The translations under genes were made by a program, and so were the position numbers. This document shows positions 6,456-8,267 of a stretch of DNA of 8,267 bases, piece after piece. The notes beneath the pieces were generated by a model. The model had not been told where the DNA came from and did not search any database. It saw only the letters and a list, made by a program, of their open reading frames with translations. Source of the DNA: Lysobacterales bacterium (lineage in GTDB: Bacteria > Pseudomonadota > Gammaproteobacteria > Xanthomonadales > SZUA-36); NCBI GenBank assembly GCA_009692275.1, contig SHZL01000118.1, positions 1 through 8,267 on the forward strand. The letters run 5' to 3'. Numbering within the stretch: position 1 is the stretch's first letter; every line of letters starts with the position of its first letter.

Positions 6456-7409
6456 ATGGTCCAGACCCATGCCATTCCGCGGTTAATAGCCACTTCCGTC
6501 ATTCGGGGCAGGCAAAAGCTGGACAGCCAGGGCGGGGTTTTCCTCGTCGATATGGAACTTGAGCGTGTTGTTCTCGCCCTGGACTGGAATACTGCCGGCA
6601 TAGACTGGCAGAGCCGTGGTTTTGAGCTGGGTTTGCGCGGCATCGCCTGTACGCCGGATGCCGTATACCTTGCGGCCGGTGATGAACTGTTTGCCTATTC
6701 ACCACAGTTCAAGCTGCTGGGATCATGGCGCAATGAATACCTGAAACAGTGCCGGGGTATTGCGCTGCACCAGGGCAAACTTTTCCTTGCCTCCGGCGCA
6801 TTCGACAGCATCCTGGCTTTTGACCTGGAACAGCGCAAATTTGACTGGGCCATGCATATCAATGTGAAGCAGTACCGTTTCAAAGGAGCGCAATTTGACC
6901 CCAATGGCGCAGACGGTCCGCTGCCGCTGAACAAGCTGGAACTCACGGACGTATTCTGCAACTCCGCCGGCATGTATATCAGCGGCCGCAACACCGGTGG
7001 CTTGCTGCATTTCAATGGCACGACCGTGCTGATGACGGCCGAGTTGCCTCCGGGTGCGCTTAACGCGCGCCCGTTTCGCGAGGGAGTTTTGTACATTGAT
7101 AACGAAATGTCGGCGCTGCGTTATTGTGGCCGCACTGACAGCAAGGAAGACCGCGCATTGCCGCTGCCCGCACACAACCCCGCGGGCTTGCAACATGCGG
7201 ACACAGATTTCAGCGGTGAAGCACAAGCAGGATTCGGCCGCGGTTTGTGTGTTGTAAATGAACGTGCGGTAGCCGTTGGCACCTCTCCAGCGACTGTCAC
7301 GCTGTATGATCTGCAGAAAAATCGCCGCCTGTTTTCCGTCAACCTGTCGCGCGATGTGCGCACGGCCATCCACAGCGTGGCGATCTGGCCATATTTGGGG
7401 TCGTTTTAG
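6456..7409 (+). CDS. Predicted beta-propeller protein of unknown function
   Basis: A 317-residue protein that I do not assign to a named family. It has repeated units of roughly 40-50 residues typical of NHL/PQQ-like propellers: RGIACTPDAVYLAAGDELFAY at 61-81, RGIALHQGKLFLASG..DSILAFD at 100-123, VFCNSAGMYISGRNTGGLLHF at 166-186, and GRGLCVVNERAVAVGTSPATVTLYD at 261-285. Conserved-looking surface elements are LNKLELTDVF (158-167) and LNARPFREGVLY (202-213). No signal peptide or membrane helix is seen, so it is probably cytoplasmic. ATG 6456 lacks a recognisable ribosome-binding site; the next in-frame Met is residue 33, inside the first strand pair, so 6456 is preferred. It is in the same frame as the receptor gene, with 25 sense codons and no stop between them. 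It resembles in a general way the DUF4915/TIGR03032 propellers found near sulfotransferases, but I cannot confirm membership. Stop TAG at 7407-7409 overlaps the convergent sulfotransferase stop. Confidence 0.8.
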   Translation: MVQTHAIPRLIATSVIRGRQKLDSQGGVFLVDMELERVVLALDWNTAGIDWQSRGFELGLRGIACTPDAVYLAAGDELFAYSPQFKLLGSWRNEYLKQCRGIALHQGKLFLASGAFDSILAFDLEQRKFDWAMHINVKQYRFKGAQFDPNGADGPLPLNKLELTDVFCNSAGMYISGRNTGGLLHFNGTTVLMTAELPPGALNARPFREGVLYIDNEMSALRYCGRTDSKEDRALPLPAHNPAGLQHADTDFSGEAQAGFGRGLCVVNERAVAVGTSPATVTLYDLQKNRRLFSVNLSRDVRTAIHSVAIWPYLGSF

Positions 7410-8267
7410 GGCTTCATGCCAGCGTTGCGGATGTGCGGCGGCAGGGCCTCGATAATGTCGTGTAGCGACTCCTTCCAGATGCCAAGGTGTGCTTCATACT
7501 TGCGCCACGTGCCCAGCGAACCCCGATAAATCGGCTGCCGCACCTGTTCTGAGCTGGCGGTGCGAACCGCCCGCGGATTTTCGTAGAACTTCAGGCATGC
7601 CTCGTCAAATGGCAAACCGCAATGATCGAGGATGCGCCTGACCTGACCTTCAAAATCCAGCACCGTGTCCTCGTAGTGCACGTCCAGTACCTTGCCCGGC
7701 AGCACCTTGTGCCAGTGATCGATCATCGCGCAGTAATTGCGATAGTAATCTGCCAGCTCGTCGATGTCGTAGGTGAAATTCTGCCCCTTGCCAAATAACT
7801 GCTTGTACGCGCCGAGGCAACTGTCCAGCGGGTGCCGACGGGTATTGATGACTTTGGCGTTGGGCAGGACCAGGTGCAGGAAACCGATTTGCGGAAAATT
7901 ATTGGGCAGCTTGTCGGTAAAAAAAAGCCGCCCGAGCACGCGGTGCCGGCGCGTTTCTTCGATGTATTGTTGCCCGTAGGCCTGCCAGTCGCGCGGCGCC
8001 AGGTGTTGCGCGGCCCGCGGATAGTGCACCTGGTCGGAGCGGTAACGACCAATGGAAGTGGCGATCTTGCTGAGGGTGGGCAGCTCAGCGGTACCTTCCA
8101 CCTGGGGATGGCTGGAGAGGATTTGTTCCACCAGGGTGGAGCCGGAGCGCGGCAGGCCAACGATGAAAATCGGGTCGGGCGCCGCATAACCGAGACCGGA
8201 ATTCTGCTCCAGGAATTCGCCCGTGAACACCTCGAAAATGTCCCTGTGCCGGGCACTCATTTCCAGC
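7406..8267 (-). CDS. Sulfotransferase, C-terminal domain of a probable TPR-sulfotransferase (partial)
   Basis: Transfers a sulfuryl group from PAPS to an acceptor that cannot be named. From Met at 8260, 284 residues are visible, but the frame stays open to the right edge (Leu-Glu precede that Met), so the true N-terminus lies outside. The PAPS 5'-phosphosulfate loop is PIFIVGLPRSGSTLVEQIL (30-48); the 3'-phosphate site is NTRRHPLDSCLGAYKQLF (139-156). TDKLPNNF at 115-122, VHYEDTVLDF at 194-203 and the C-terminal QVRQPIYRGSLGTWRKYE at 239-256 match the bacterial tetratricopeptide-repeat sulfotransferase type, in which several TPR units usually precede this domain; ARHRDIFEVFTGEFLEQNSG (3-22) fits the usual linker. 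It converges with the propeller gene and overlaps it by 4 bp at the stops (TAA on minus, TAG on plus), with no terminator between. The domain is certain; the TPR part is inferred from the family. Confidence 0.9.
   Translation of the reverse strand, partial: LEMSARHRDIFEVFTGEFLEQNSGLGYAAPDPIFIVGLPRSGSTLVEQILSSHPQVEGTAELPTLSKIATSIGRYRSDQVHYPRAAQHLAPRDWQAYGQQYIEETRRHRVLGRLFFTDKLPNNFPQIGFLHLVLPNAKVINTRRHPLDSCLGAYKQLFGKGQNFTYDIDELADYYRNYCAMIDHWHKVLPGKVLDVHYEDTVLDFEGQVRRILDHCGLPFDEACLKFYENPRAVRTASSEQVRQPIYRGSLGTWRKYEAHLGIWKESLHDIIEALPPHIRNAGMKP

Noticed and set aside
6723..7373. Minus-strand open frame of 216 codons opposite the propeller gene
   Set aside because: The plus frame shows repeated propeller units and normal protein composition; the minus frame shows neither.

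Overview
The window looks like part of a chromosome from a free-living, moderately GC-rich gammaproteobacterium of the carbohydrate-degrading type (Cellvibrio/Alteromonas-like). This is inferred from the gene content: a vSGLT-like sodium/galactose symporter, Leloir-pathway genes, a large TonB-dependent receptor without a SusD partner, and a sulfotransferase of the TPR-linked type. The sequence alone does not fix the genus.

Layout. On the minus strand, reading leftwards from about 2.7 kb, there is a compact galactose operon: galK (galactokinase), galT one base later (galactose-1-phosphate uridylyltransferase), and after 75 bp the N-terminal third of a sodium/solute symporter cut by the left edge. 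An AraC-family regulator (2820-3713, plus) is divergent from galK. A 189-bp gap separates it from an 825-residue TonB-dependent receptor (3903-6380, plus). A 75-bp spacer with a perfect 11-bp hairpin leads to a predicted beta-propeller protein of unknown function (6456-7409, plus). A sulfotransferase on the minus strand (7406 to the right edge) meets it tail to tail with a 4-bp overlap and lacks its N-terminus in this window.

How it may work together. The receptor would bring a galactose-containing ligand across the outer membrane, the symporter would move free galactose across the inner membrane, and GalK and GalT would turn it into UDP-galactose. The link comes from the DNA. Upstream of galK and upstream of the receptor gene I see the same 25-bp composite element: two TCCAT boxes exactly 20 bp apart, with AGYCGYAA between them at the same offset. 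Both copies sit in the same register on a candidate promoter whose -35 box starts on the last T of the downstream box and whose -10 follows an 18-bp spacer. This is the geometry expected of a class-II AraC-type activator site, and the AraC-family gene lies between the two targets. A small local galactose-uptake regulon is therefore the main hypothesis from this window.

The right-hand part (propeller and sulfotransferase) has no demonstrated role. Receptor-adjacent TPR-type sulfotransferases are a recurring neighbourhood in proteobacteria as I recall it, but what they modify is not known to me. I see no tRNA, rRNA, CRISPR array, insertion sequence or phage gene, and no stretch longer than 300 bp without a gene.
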